This document shows, piece by piece, positions 13,036 to 25,849 of a stretch of 64,000 nucleotides of DNA. Below the pieces are notes generated by a model. The model had not been told where the DNA came from. It did not search any database and saw nothing but the letters and a program-made list of their open reading frames with translations. Every line of letters starts with the position of its first letter. The stretch's first letter is position 1. The translations under genes and the position numbers were made by a program. The stretch is from assembly GCF_027409185.1 (NCBI RefSeq), contig NC_084474.1, positions 31,186,382 to 31,250,381 on the forward strand, read 5' to 3'. Source of the stretch: Cynocephalus volans. Lineage: Eukaryota > Chordata > Mammalia > Dermoptera > Cynocephalidae.

Positions 13036-14789
13036 ATGCTCACTCTACTTTTCAGCATAAAATATCACAGACTTTTCCAAAGATAATTTCAGACATTTGG
13101 ACTGCAATACTTATGTTATTTTAAACCTTTTAGTATTCTGCTCCCAAAATCTAATACTCGAGCAGGAAATGGCCCAGAGTATCTGTGTATATAGCTCATG
13201 AGTAAGGGAAGGCGTGAGGTAATTTCCCAGTGGAGGGAGAGCAAGACAAAATACCCACATCTGGGATTTAGTTAGTAAATGAAGGAAGTGGGAAAAACAA
13301 CTGCACACCTTTATACGTTCTGCTTTTTCTCCAGGTTGACTGGATAAAATGGTATATGCTACTCATATTCCTAAGTAATGGGACACATCTGAATGTGTTT
13401 ATTATATGCTTTATATTATAAATTTTTTCTAAGTGAACAGTTTATGAAGTGAATCAAAAAATATAAGCAATACAGAAGAGGATGATCATGAAATTGCGCT
13501 ACCGACTAGACTTATGGGACTAGGTAAAGAATTTCTCCTTTAAATTGAATGAGGTAACTAACAAGTGAGCTATGAGTTGCTCAGGTAATTATTGCATCAT
13601 GAAAATCACCTTTCCTGATAGGCTTGCTAAAAACCAAGATGAGCCTTTGCACCCTTTCAGTGGCATTTCTATTACACCATCTAAATAAAATTCAAGCATA
13701 AACGTTTTTTCTCTGTTAAAAGTGTATGTGCTGTGGTTTTCTTTCTTTTTCTTTTAAGGATATTCATGTTTTAATTATAGTTACAGTTTTGGATGCCTCT
13801 ATTATTATTAACTCTCTAGTTAAATAATTAAACTAAAAATATGTTTTTATTATACACCCTTTAAAACATATACATCCAAGCTTCTGTGATTCAGGAAATA
13901 GACTACTCAGTGAGCATATTTTTCTTTTCCCACCCATAATGAAGCACCAATATAGATTAGCTTAATTATATTAGTAGATGGTACATTTCTTCAAATTTAT
14001 ATTCTGTAATTCATCTTTTAAATTATGTTTTGTGTATGTGTGAGTTGGCTAGAATACAATGGCACCCCCTAACAGTCCAGAGCAGGAGAAGATAGGCTTA
14101 GGCTTTAGTGGAATTAACAAATCTGCTGGGAGTAAGTGAACTAAACTATTCTCAGTATTAAGAACTCTTCACATTGCTTCCTCAAAGGCCACTGTAACAT
14201 TCCTGCCATCTTTTGTGCTTATTTCAAAGAAGAGACAGTGCCGGTTGTCCCCACAGCAGGCCTGGGCTTTTCCCATAGACTCTTGACAGCCATTCAAGTT
14301 AATCAAGATCACAAAGGAAAATGTCTTAGGGTCTTTGACCTCTGCATTATGTATGAATTCTTTCCTGAGATTGCCTGAATTCTGGAAGCTTTGAGTGTCA
14401 TATACACTAAAATTAAGAAGGCAATAGTCAAATCCTCTACGATACAGTGTTCTTGGGCTTTGGAATCAATTTGATCAGTTTTGTCCCAGTCTGCATGGAA
14501 AGAAATGCCCATCTGCTTTTCAACATTTATTTTTAAATTTTGTACTTATTGGATAGAATATCTTCCTATCCAATGTATTACTTAAATATCTATTCATGAA
14601 ACCTTCCCAACGCCACTAACCCTAAGGAAAAGTATCTTAAAATGTTATTATTTTTCCACCATTGTTTGTTACAATATCTTAGGATTCAGAACCATATTGA
14701 ACATTTTGACTGCTTTTTATCCCTTCCTGCGGATCTGAGGTTCCATTGGCTATCATATCCCTTTATCTTGAAGAACTTTCTTAAGTATT
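13036..14789. other. Intergenic stretch, nothing recognised
   Basis: AT-rich, no ORF above 70 codons, no family motif. Small open frames on the minus strand (13111-13308, 14309-14512) have no coding context. Confidence 0.45.
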
Positions 14790-15180
14790 GCTTATAGTGT
14801 CAAATTTTTCACAAGTTTCTTTCTGAAACTGTCTTCATTTTCACTTTATTTTTGAAGGATGATTTTATCAGATACAGAATTCTGAGATGAAAAGGTTTTT
14901 TTTTTTTTTTTTTCCAATCACTTTAAAGATGTCATTCCATTGTTCTTTGGTCTCTATTATTTCTGATCATTAGTCAGCCATTATTATTGTCATTTTTCCT
15001 TTTAAATAATACTGTGTCGCCCGCCCCCAGCTGCTTTTAAGATTTTTTTCCTTATCTGTTTTTCATCAGTTTATGACTATGTGTGGTTCTGTTTATATTT
15101 ACTCTTCTTGGGGTTCTTTGAGGTTGGAATTCTTTGAGTTCACATTCTCACCATTTTAGTTCTCTCCTCTGACTAATCAG
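14790..15180. mobile_element. Possible L1-type fragment
   Basis: GGATGATTTTATCAGATACAGAATTCT, GATGTCATTCCATTGTTCTTTGGTC and ACTCTTCTTGGGGTTCTTTGAGGTT are phrases common in the antisense of L1M elements. It contains a T run at about 14898-14915. Assignment from memory, modest certainty. Confidence 0.45.
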
Positions 15181-17229
15181 TGGCGTGTTGTTAGTAAAAA
15201 TGTTCCTTAGCCACAAAATCTAGCTTCATAACTACAGCAATTACAATGGATAATAATAACAGTGGAAATTACAATAGTCATTTTGAGTTATTGAATAGGT
15301 GGGACTATAATATTTCTTAGTCTGGACATAATGCTATTCACAGTGCAATTTAAGATTGTGTTAGTTTTATTTTTCCAGTAAGACTTTGTTTTATTCATTT
15401 TAAGAATTTTGTTTCCTTAAATGTTGTCACAAAGGGATATTGGAGATGAAGATTTCTGACATGCAATAGATACTGTTGATGACAAGACCCAAAATGTGAC
15501 TCCAAGAATAGAATTTTGTAAAATTTGGAATGAAAATGAGAGCTGTTAAGGTCAAGGAGTAAAGATACTAGATAATTGCAATGAATTTTCTATAAAGATG
15601 ACAGACTCTCTTAGGATGGTGCCTGAAATTTGAATAGAAAGAAAGACAATAAATCAAGTACCAATTTCTCGAGGACTGAGGGTGAGTTGTTAGAAGGTAA
15701 GAACATGGCAGTAATAAAGAAGGGAGAAGGCAAATATTCTTTGGTTTTTAAGTCAGATACACTTTATCAATGGCTTTCAATATTTTTTTTTTATTCAGAG
15801 TTTTTATTGGGAATCCTCTAAGAGGGTGTACTTTTCTGATTTTGCCTCCTTCTACAGACTGTTTCCTTTTTACTATAATCGTTTCCTTTGTAGTTTTTTA
15901 CACTCAGCAGAACTGCCCTTCAACATCACTTTATATTAAATAGGATTGTTCTGCTGAAAATTCATGGTAACTTTCATACCCAATTTTAACCCAGTAATCT
16001 GCTTAGTAACTTGCTCTGTACTGATACTATATTGCAGTAATTGCTTTTCATCTGACATCTCATTCCATGCTGTAAGCTAGAACAGAGATTAGAAATTTAT
16101 TGCTCATTGCTTATCATTTGTTTTTCAGGCTTCTGAGTTATAAGCATGCCATCTATATGGAATGTTCCTTTAACCTCTTTCTTGATTCTTTAATCTCAAC
16201 TGTATGAAAGTTAACACCCTTCCTAAAACACTCCTAGATTAAATTTCATCATCGTGTGACATCAAGCAAATTCTGGTCATCCGAAGTCTCTTAGTACCTT
16301 GATTTTCATACGTCACATGTATTCTCTGAAACATTGTTTCTTTGGAGTGCATGGCCTGAGATTGTGTCATAGGTTTTCTTCTATCTTCTTATCATACAGC
16401 ATGTATCTGATTGCCTTCTTATTATTTATATCCCATTTATGGACAAAAAAGGAACAAATCTTCAGAAGCTTCTGTGTCATTGATTATTTCAATTTATTAA
16501 CATTTATTGAACATACATTACATGCTTCTCTTTATATTATAAAAAGAAATTTAAATTGAATGGGGTAGAGATGTTTGTTTGCCTTAGTTTTCTCAAGTGA
16601 AATGAGATGGAGTTATTTCTAAGATATTTTCCAGCTCCTACAGGCAATGTTTTTAAAGTGAGTGCAAAATTGGTCTTCTTTCTCTTTCTCTGAAAGTACA
16701 ATAGTTTTCCATGCTTAATAGCATGCAAAAAACCTCAATAGTATTAGCTAACCACTTATCGTTCTACTATCACTGTCTTCCTAAACTTATTATTCTCTAG
16801 ACTAATTTTGTCCATTACCTTCTTTTTGTGTAATATCGTATCTTTTTCTAGTACTTTTTGGACATAAACATTCCCACTCAAAATAATTTTCTTCACATAA
16901 AAAAAAAGATTAAAAAATTCATATTTGACAGGCAGATCCAAAAATGTGTTACCGGCCCAGTTAGTTGCACACCTCTCAAAAGAAGCTGCATCTACCGCTT
17001 TCACATTCCTCTCTTCAGTACTTGAACTCACTGACATCTGTTTTTTGTCCCACTAACTCACTGATACTATTTCCAGAGATTGTAAAAGAAGTTATTTCTA
17101 AGTACAGTTGTCCCTTTTCAAACCTCACCCAACACGATCAAAACTACATTTTGATCCCTGTGCCCTAATCAGTTTTTCCTTCTGTATTTTGTCTAAGAAC
17201 TGTCTTCTCACTTAGCTATTTCTTGAAAT
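15181..17229. other. Intergenic stretch, nothing recognised
   Basis: Several sub-100-codon frames on both strands overlap each other (16299-16559, 16756-17037) as expected by chance in AT-rich DNA. No splice-supported coding text. Confidence 0.45.
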
Positions 17230-17795
17230 CTTCCTTTGTCTTTTTTTTTATTCAGATATCTTTTCGTTAAGTGAACTCTACCTTAAACCATGTGTTTTAG
17301 AGTTTTTCCTGCTGAACAGCACACTGTGAGTGTCCTGGTTCAATCATTTGTGATCTGTCACCTGGACTGTCACAATAATCCTTGAAAATGATTTCTTGCC
17401 TATTTCTCTGTCTCTCAATTCATCATTTATATTGTCACAAGAGTTATCTTCCCATAACACAATTGTCATCATGCCATTTAGTTAATCAAAACCTTTGATG
17501 GTTCCTTATTCAGAAGAAAATAAAGCTCAGATTTCAAAGCATAATATTAAAGGCTGTCTATAATTTGGACCTGATATAACTTTCCAGCCTCAACTCCTCA
17601 CCTTAGCTTCTTATTACTCCTCAATAATCCTTAGCTTCTAATCACATCATTCTGCTCTCTGTGCCATGAATGCTGGCTCCTGTAAAGCCTCTTGCCTTTA
17701 TTTCTGCTATTGATTCACTAAATCTTCCTTAATACTTTAATTCCAATTGCTTTGCCCTAATAAAATGCTTCTCTTTTTCTTTTAAAGAGAATTGT
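17230..17795 (+). mobile_element. L2 LINE remnant, sense
   Basis: CAAAACCTTTGATGGTTCC, AAAGGCTGTCTATAATTTGGACC and CTTCTTATTACTCCTCAATAATCC followed by CATTCTGCTCTCTGTGCCATGAATG track L2 3' ORF2 order (TACAAGGCCCTACATGATCTGGCC and onward). Diverged. Confidence 0.65.
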
Positions 17796-20144
17796 ACTAT
17801 TGTACAATTGTTGTATTCTATTGTACTAGTTAAAAATTATCATTTACATACTCGATAGTGCTATGTTTGTACTTCTACTATTGCACTCATTAACCCCTGC
17901 TTGAGCTATTACTACTGTGTTTGTGTATCTTTTGCTTTACTGGAGTATGAGTAACATGAAAGAATGGACTGGGTCTTCCCATCTGTGTATCTTCAGTAGC
18001 CAGCATTTATTTGTAATTCATAGAAGAAGACAGTGTTTGATGAAGCTTTCCTATTGTTATTTACATGACACTCTTCAGAGGTATTTTATTCTCTCTCTAT
18101 ATAGTAAACATGTTGGCTAGCAATATATTAAAGGATAGCTTATCTATTGAAAACCAGCTATCCCAATGACCTTGGCAGACTCATATGTAGTGCTCACTCT
18201 CCCGTAGATCAGGCAAAGGCAGGCTCATGACACGGTTCTGAACTAGTTCTGTGGGTACATATTTAGTTCTTATATAAATAAATGTTTTCAGCAAAAATGT
18301 AAACTACAGAATTGAAAAATTTGGCACCCTGAAAATTGACACTTAACAATTAGGAAAACTTTGAATTAGCGGTATTTAGGAATTGTTAGAAACCACTGTT
18401 TCCCATATTAGAAAGAGGGCATGATTATTATACACCATCTTAGTTATCCAGGAAAGTGCCACTTCAGCTGTCTTTTTGCTCTCTGTAGTTTTGTTATTTC
18501 CTTACCCCAGAAATGGATCCTGGTAATTCCCTCCCCACAGTAGCATCATAGACAGAACAATATATACAACCAAAAAGAAGTCAGTTGTCTTTACAGTTAT
18601 CATTGCTGACAAATTCCCTCTGGTTGCATTTCCAAATGTGCATAGCCATTAACAAACTCCATTTGGCTAAACTCTTATTAGAGATCACTTCTGACATGAG
18701 GCTCAAGCTCAGCCCAAGAACTGTTTTGGGACACTTGTAGGGATTGTCTTGTCATTTGAATATTGAGGAAAGAGAGGGTGGGTGACTTGAGACTCTGGAA
18801 CTCCTTCCCCTCTTAGAGCTCAGGATCTCAGAGATCTGGGCCCAGAATCTCTGCCAGAGTGAAGTTGTGGTTCTCTGAGAGATGGGGTCATTGTTATTAT
18901 TCTTCTAGTCTCCAAGGCAAAATACATCATGTGACCAGCCATGTAGGTAGTGCCAAAAACCACCTGGAAAAGACCCACGGTTGTCACAGGGCCACATTGA
19001 AATGTGAATTATTGAAACTGCTGACCACTACAAAACCATGACAATTTTGTTTTTACCCTCAGCCAGATGATGGTTAAATAAAAGGACCAAAGTGAAGGCA
19101 AATAGAGGAAGAATTCAACTTGCTAAAAGTGACATTTATTTTCTTCTGACTTACTATGGCCCACATGATGTTATTCTAACTGACCTATTTAGAAACATTT
19201 AAGAGTAATATAACGAGCAGTTGGTGGAGGATTGGCAATTTTCTTAAGCTGGTTCCTGCGTCACTCTGCTTTTGTTTGTCCAGCTGCCAGGATAAATTAT
19301 GATCTGTTGAAGTGGATCTTGCTTGGCGCCCTCTGAAGTTGGCCTGAGCATTTGGAGAGTCGCATGTATCTCTTTCTGAACAAGTGCATCATTCGATGGA
19401 CTAATGTAGATCAGATGATGCACAGATATTCTGTAAGCACAGAGGCAATTGCTAATGGTGGGGAAATGAGGCAATGAGAAAGACCAAAGGACATTTTGGT
19501 CTGTCCAGCTCTAAATGTTACTCAGTGTGCTGGGACAGTATGACACTGAGACCTCACTGATGTGTCTAGCCATCTGGGATTTCACAGATGTTCTGACTGA
19601 ATCCCTTTATTGCCTGTCACTGTCTAAGTTTACCCTACACACTCCTGCTTACTCTCCCCCTATCGGTTCTCTCCTCCACCTTTCTGAAACTTCTTCAGGA
19701 TTTGGCATACAAATGTTCCTATGGCAGCTAGTCTGACCGCTTCATGCTGAGGCTGAGAGTGGTATTTACGAACAGTTGTGGCAAACTGTGTCCATAAGTT
19801 ATACACAGTTGTTTCCTTTTGACCCTTCTTTCTTCTCTCTTACATTACACTAAATTAACACTTTTCAAAAATTTAATTATATTACTCTTTTAATAATTAT
19901 TTTCCCAAACATGTATCATTTTTTTAAAAATCAGAAAATTATAAGAACATACTTTTTTTTTTTAAATCAAACATCTGGACGTTCTCCTTTCTTTCTTCCT
20001 TTGCTTTCCCACCTTCCCACTTCCACAATTTCCTCCCTTTTCTCGGGGTTCTTGGGCACAAGCAGAAATGTCCTGAATGGGCCGTGGAATGTGTATGTGT
20101 GTGCATGTGTATCATTGCATTTAAATGCTTTCTGTAAGTTATTT
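17796..20144. other. Intergenic stretch, nothing recognised
   Basis: Mixed composition with a slightly GC-richer patch around 18690-19030. No recognisable protein fragment in any frame. Confidence 0.4.
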
Positions 20145-20290
20145 CTTTTAATTCTCACAACCACCCTGTGAGGTAGGTTACTGTCCCTACTTTAAAGAGA
20201 GGAAAAAAATTAGTCTTGAGAAAGGTGAGGTGATTTGTGGACAATTGCAGAACTGGAAGCAGTGAAGCTGGGGTGCAGGCAGAGCGTGGC
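20145..20290 (-). mobile_element. MIR SINE fragment, antisense
   Basis: AATTCTCACAACCACCCTGTGAGGTAGGTTACTGTCCC, then GGTGAGGTGATTTGTGGACAATTGCAGAACTGGAAGC matches the MIR complement. Confidence 0.7.
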
Positions 20291-21169
20291 TGTATTTTTC
20301 TGGAGGACCTGCTGTCAACAGCCCTGCTGTGCCTCTTCTCCCTTTTCTCTCCCAAATCCAGGGAACACTGGTAAATGTGAACAAGCTTGAGGTATTCTAG
20401 AGCTAGGAGGAAAGAAAGAAGACTTACTGCATGTCTTGTGGCTTCATTGCCACCATCTTCTGGAAAAGAAAAATAGGCTTTTCTCTGTTATAGGGTTTTC
20501 GGCTTTGGGGTACCACTTGTTACTTTTCAGACAGATCCTTTAAAATCCTTGGCTTGAATATGTGGTCCTCAGCCAAGTGTACAAACTCGGAGGAGTTAAG
20601 AGATTACACTGCTGACGTTATGCTGTAGTGAGAGTATGCACACATTTTTTGAAAAGGCAAACTCTGTTTAATAAACAACTGAAAATTACAAGAAAATGGG
20701 TAATATGGGATGACTTTCCCACCACTATGTGGGGAAATTGTTCTCTTTGTTTTAGTCATCGTGGTTTGTGCAGGACAATTTGACTTCAAATCTTAAAGGG
20801 GCAGTTACTTTCATAAAAAAAAAGTATCATTCATTTAAATTTTTAGAGGTTTATGTTAATCACAAGTCAAGCCTTCATACTGTGATTGTTACTTCTCATT
20901 AAGTTATTTTCTCTTTAACTTTCTTTAACTAGATGTCTAAATAATTCAACGACCAAAAATATTTGAGTTCATATTATGTACAAATTATTTTTCTAGGTAC
21001 TATAGGATTGTCCACAAGGAGTATATGATCGTGGGTTACTTAGAAAATGAATCCACATAAAACCAAGAAGCAGGATAAAGTATTTAATCAAATACAGAAT
21101 GAAGTGGTGTCAGTTATAGGATAATTCAGAAAAGTGAGATAAATGTTGGTCTGTACGTCTTTATCTTAT

Positions 21170-21370
21170 CCCTAAAAGGGTTTGAAAGAAAGGACTTGAG
21201 ACAATTTGTGGAAGTAGTTTAGGGAGCCTGTAGAGAAGATTTGCAGAGGTGAGGAAGGAGTGAGCTTATGCCACGGGGGAGACATCCTGAGCAAGGCCAC
21301 AGAGACTAGAAGGAGCCTGAGACATCATCGCATACTGAGGCAGCTGGCCTAAGAGGCCGAGCATTAACGG
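21170..21370 (-). mobile_element. Probable L2 LINE fragment, antisense
   Basis: GGAGGACTT-like text reading TTGAAAGAAAGGACTTGAGACAATTTG, then CATCCTGAGCAAGGCCACAGAGACTAGAAGGAGCC, is the order seen in L2 complement copies. Low certainty. Confidence 0.4.
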
Positions 21371-22219
21371 GAAATAGGAATGGATAGTATTACACAGAGA
21401 GAGGGGTTTATATTCATGGAGAAGGTGTATTCTGAAACTTTAAATAGAAGAAGAAGAAGATGTAAGGGTGTTTATGAAATTCTGTTGACATGGGTTGCTT
21501 ATATAGGCATTAGGAAAAACTGGTGTCAAGAATTAATTAGTTAAGTGTTTATTTGAGCATCCCACATCATCATGATTGTCCTAGATGGGGCAATCAAAGT
21601 TCAGACAGAGAGAGATAAATGGATATGCAGCTATTTCAAGAGAAAATTGGTAGGTTTTGGCTATATTAAATACCAGGAATGAATAGACCAATGGTGACAC
21701 CAGTAGAGACAGAGAGGTTGGAAGAAAATATTTTGTGAAGTATATAATAACTAGTTTATTCTGGTATTGTTCAGTTTGGAAGTTATTTATTAGAAGGTAG
21801 TATAGAATACAAGGCTGCGATTTGAGGGAGAGAAGATAGATCTGCGATCTGAAGATAAAGACCTTCAGACAGCTTTCTTAGAGAGGTGATATTGAAAGAT
21901 AAGGGATGTGAGGCCTGGGACTTAGGGCATACCCAAAGTTACAAGATAAAAGGGCAGGGCAGAATAAAGTGTTAGGAAATAATATTCAAAAGCTCTTCTG
22001 AAATAAGTAGAACATGCACAGATTTTGAGTTAGGGAAAAGTAAAAAAGTAGAGAAAAAAAATACTGCAAAAGCCTGGAAGGGGAAGGGATACTTGTAGAA
22101 CTGATATGCTTCATTGTGGAAGTGAGATTTTTCACTTCTATAACCCTTACTTCCAGAAATGCAGAAAATAAAGGTTGCCAGTTGAAGATTTACTCTTATA
22201 GAAAAATTATTTATTTATT

Positions 22220-22745
22220 TTAGGCCACAAAACTTGTCTTAATACATTTTAAAAAACTAAGATCATAGATAATATGCTCTCTGACCAAAATAACAGAAAG
22301 AAATTTAGAAAATCCACAAATGTGTGGAAAGTAAACAACACTGTCCTAAATAAACAAGGGGTAAAAAGTTAAATCACAGGGAAATTAGATATTACTTTGA
22401 GATAAAAATCAAAGTGCAACATATCAAATTCATAGGATACAGGGCTCATGCGGTGCTTAGAAGAAAATCTATACTTGTAAACACCTGTATTAAAAACAAG
22501 AAAAATCTCAAATCAGTAATGTAAACTTCTACCTTAAGAAAATAGAAAAAGAAAAGCAAACTAAACCAAAAGCAAATATAAGCAGGACATAACAAAGATT
22601 ACAACGGAAATATATGAAATAGGGAATTGAAAAAGCAATAGAGAAAATCCACAAAACCAAAAATTGATTCTTTAAAAAGATCAACAAAGTTTGCAAACCT
22701 TTATCTAGACTGACCCGGAAAAAAAAGAGAAGACAGAAATGCACA
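22220..22745 (+). mobile_element. L1 ORF2 fragment, sense, decayed
   Basis: GGGAAATTAGATATTACTTTGAGATAAA, GGTGCTTAGAAGAAAATCTATACTTG, AGAAAATAGAAAAAGAAAAGCAAACTAA and CCAAAAATTGATTCTTTAAAAAGATCAACAAAG follow L1 ORF2 in order, ending TTATCTAGACTGACCC. Many frameshifts; no open frame. Confidence 0.8.
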
Positions 22746-22754
22746 GTACAGCAT

Positions 22755-23115
22755 TGCCTCTTCTATTACTCTGGAGTGGGCCTTGAGGAGAGAGATATCC
22801 TCTTCTTTTTTGGGTCTCTGCTGGTGACTCCCCCTGTGTCAGTGCAGTCAAGTGTCTGGTGGGCTGCCTGCATGGAAGCTGTGGCGGCTACTGCTGAGGC
22901 ATCAAACCACTTTTGTAGCAGCTATGGCTGTGGCAGTGGCTGTGGTGGGCTATCCACTGGAAGTGGTGTTTTTTGCGTTCTCCTTGCCTGCTCTGGGCAA
23001 GGGATGCTGCTCTAGGCTCCTGCCTAGGACCCCGAGTGTGCTCTGTTTATGGCCTGAAGATTTACTTTTAATAGAAGAGATAGCTTTTCCTCTAAGAATA
23101 GAGAGAAGGGGATCC
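22755..23115 (+). other. GC-richer unassigned block after an L1 fragment
   Basis: Rich in GCTGTGG, GTGGCGG and GCAGTGGC steps; two overlapping frames (22776-23015 and 22852-23118) are open mainly because of this composition. It follows the L1 ORF2 fragment at 22220-22745 directly. It may be part of another element. Confidence 0.4.
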
Positions 23116-23361
23116 TAAATTAGATGATAGACACACACACAAAACACAGTATTTTGAGATAGAAATGAGGGTAAATCAATCCGTTGGTTCATTCTTCAGG
23201 CCCATATTTATTTTTGTGTTAATGTGTCAGCCCAGTTGGGTTCAAAGATAAACAAGACACAGTCTCCTTCTTACCTTATTGCCTAGTGAAGGAGATAAGT
23301 ATGAAATTAACTAGTAACTATAACTATATAAATAGATACAATATTTTTCTAAGCCAGTTTG

Positions 23362-23525
23362 CTCTTAAAGTTCTCAGACCAGCAATTTCACCAATACCTG
23401 AGATAAGTTAGAAAAGCAAATTCTTGAGCCTACTCCAGTCCTGCTAAATCAGAAATGCGGGACCAGTAACCTGTTAACGGCCCTCCATGTGATTCTGATA
23501 AATGCTTGTTTGAGGACCTCTGCTC
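23362..23525 (+). mobile_element. MER5-type hAT element
   Basis: CCAGCAATTTCACCAATACCTGAG, AAGCAAATTCTTGAGCCTACTCC, TAAATCAGAAATGCGGG and CCCTCCATGTGATTCTGATAAATGC follow the MER5-type order, diverged. No transposase. Confidence 0.6.
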
Positions 23526-24639
23526 TGAGAGAATTGGGGAGGTAAGGCCAATCACAAGTGGGGGTGGGGGGGAGGGGAGAGTGAGGGTGGGAAGGTCCTT
23601 GGGGGCAGGTCATCTGTGGCTTTCCAGTGTGTGTAAGCAGAATCTACTTATGCTAGCAATATGTCGTGGGAAAAAAAGATAAAAGGTTGCCTTTAGGTGT
23701 CATAAACGCATTCTAACTTTGGCCTTTTGTACACATTTGCCTTGCATTTGTGGGCCATTTCATTAGGGACTGTAAGTTTGAGCATTTCCATCAGTGAAGA
23801 GGCAGGGGGTTACACCACAGTCCATAGTGAGGAGATTAAGTGGTAAGTAGAGTCTTGAAATTTCTTCAAAACACATTATAATCAGTCACTCTAAATCCAT
23901 TGGACACCAGCCTAATACAATGACATCTTCAAAACAGTCAAGGCTTTTATTTCCTAGCATATTATATTACCATTGTTTATCGTGTTATATTTAATGGTTT
24001 TTATATAATCTTTAAATGCAGGTAAGGGAGGGAGAAATGTGATTTGTATGACCATAGTCATAAAGATGCCAGCATCGCTCCTTCTCCTACTCTTATTTTA
24101 TTTTCTAATTGTTTTCATTTTCCAAAGACTTTTCTCTGACCTATATATTTCTGTCTTTATCATCGCTTCCTTAAATACCTAGTACACTTTCAAGAAATTT
24201 ACAGCGTCTCTGTTTTGAAGATTATATCTATGTCTAGAGTTTTAAGAATATCCTTGAATGTCCAGTGTTCTTTGTTGTGATTGCAGCCTACTAAATCTCA
24301 TGCGATTCAGCCTCTGTTTACTTACAAATGCATACACTTTAATCTAACCACTCATCTTTAGCTGGCAACATATAAATAGGGCCTGCAGCTAGAGGTCGTA
24401 TGTTCTGGTTTTGCTTTTATTCTCCTAGGTTTACTTCCATTGCTGCCTGCCATCTGTATAGACTCCTTCAGTTTCACAGCTGCTTCTTTGCCTAGACCGA
24501 GAAGATACAGTAACTCGCTGATTCACATCCTCGCTAGTGCTCGGGTGTTGACTGGTTTCTGGACAGAACCTGAACTGCAGTATATCCTTTGTTCTCCTTT
24601 CATCTGTCCATGTAATAAATCCTGACTGTTACCCAATTC

Positions 24640-24980
24640 CCAGTACAGTGTCTCCAACTCTACAACTCGATATTTCTAATTGGATATCATTTCAAACTCA
24701 ACACATGCAAATTAATCTTCTTATTTTACTCCTCAAATGGATTTGCTTTTCAAATTCCACATCAGAAATATTTTTTTCCAATCACACAGGTTTAGAACTT
24801 TTGAGACATTTAAATCTAATTATCGACATACTTATTAAATCCCATTCCTTAGCTACACCTAATCATGCGGTCCCACAGAAGTGCTATCTTTTATTTTTGT
24901 TTCTGTGCTTATTTCTAACTATTTTTCCTTTATGTGGAAGCCTCTGTCTTCACCTTCATCAATTTTATTCTTAGCATCAT
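24640..24980 (+). mobile_element. Probable L2 LINE fragment, sense
   Basis: ATTGGATATCATTTCAAACTCAACACATGCAAATTAATCTTCTTATTTTACTCC resembles L2 text encoding LKLNMSKTELLIFPP; its 108-codon open frame from 24648 is a remnant of that. Moderate certainty. Confidence 0.45.
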
Positions 24981-25102
24981 TCAGATTCAGCTTAATTTTC
25001 ATTTCCTGAGAAGAAATCCCATATTAACTTATTATTTGCAGATTTCCTTTTATTTTAAAATTTCCAGATGACTTTCTCATGCTGTTTAGTACATGATCGT
25101 AT

Positions 25103-25180
25103 GAGGGTACTTCAAAAAGTCTGTGGAAAAATGGAATTGAAAGAGAACATGAATCTTTTCATGCACTTTTTGTATTTAGT
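25103..25180. mobile_element. Short palindromic MITE (mariner-like), copy 1
   Basis: GAGGGTACTTCAAAAAGTCTGTGGAAAAAT and the roughly complementary end CTTTTCATGCACTTTTTGTATTT make an 80-base imperfect palindrome. Preceded by TAT. I recall this terminal sequence from mammalian mariner-like MITEs. Confidence 0.6.
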
Positions 25181-25203
25181 CATAGATTATCTTCTGTAAT
25201 TCT

Positions 25204-25520
25204 TTTCAAGTTTTATTTCATTTTTACTTCACACATAATAATTGTACATATTTATGGGGTACAATGTGATGTTTCAATACATGTATGCTTTTGTAATGAT
25301 CAAATCAGAGTAATTAGCTAATTCTTCACCTCGAATATTTATCCTTTCTTTGTAGTTAGTACATTCAAAATCTGCTCTTCTAGCTATTTTGAAATATACA
25401 TTATTTTTAATTACAGTCACCCTACTGTGAAATAGAACCACACTTATTCCTCTTTTTTTTTTTTACTGTAACTTTGTATCCGTTGAGCAACCACTTCCCA
25501 ACCTTTTTCTCCCCCTCCTT
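25204..25520. mobile_element. L1 3'-end (non-coding) fragment
   Basis: TAATTGTACATATTTATGGGGTACAATGTGATG, ATGATCAAATCAGAGTAATTAGC and TAGCTATTTTGAAATATACATT are the familiar L1MA/L1PB-type non-coding end. I leave the strand open because I recall the sequence but not its orientation. It lies between two short palindromic MITEs. Confidence 0.7.
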
Positions 25521-25524
25521 ATAT

Positions 25525-25605
25525 GAGGGTACTTTAAAAAGTTCGTGCAAAAATAGAATGAAAAGATGATATGAATCCTTCCATGAAGTTTTTGAAGTAT
25601 CTTCA
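25525..25605. mobile_element. Short palindromic MITE (mariner-like), copy 2
   Basis: GAGGGTACTTTAAAAAGTTCGTGC and the complementary end CCTTCCATGAAGTTTTTGAAGTATC form the same palindrome as the copy at 25103, here better preserved at the 3' end. Also preceded by TAT. Confidence 0.6.
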
Positions 25606-25665
25606 TGTCTTATTTTCACAACTAATATACAAGACAACTAATATGTCAAGCACAAGCTGACAGAT

Positions 25666-25720
25666 GAGGAGGAGAAGGAGGAGGAGGACGAGGAGGATTA
25701 TTGCTGCTGCTGCTGCTGCT
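25666..25720 (+). repeat. Compound triplet repeat (GAG)n then (TGC)6
   Basis: An interrupted GAG/GAC array (25666-25697) is followed within a few bases by six TGC triplets (25702-25720). Non-coding. Confidence 0.9.
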
Positions 25721-25849
25721 ATCTTTAGTCCTCAATAGAGGACTGAAAAATCAAGTAAGCATCTAATCACAATCTAATTGTTTAATAATTGATAATTTAT
25801 TCATATAAACCTCACGTTGCTCCAAATTGATGGTGTAATACAGCAACTA

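Noticed and set aside
22852..23118. Open + frames in the GC-rich patch as a small gene
   Set aside because: Two overlapping frames are open at once because of composition; no conserved motif and adjacent to L1 debris.
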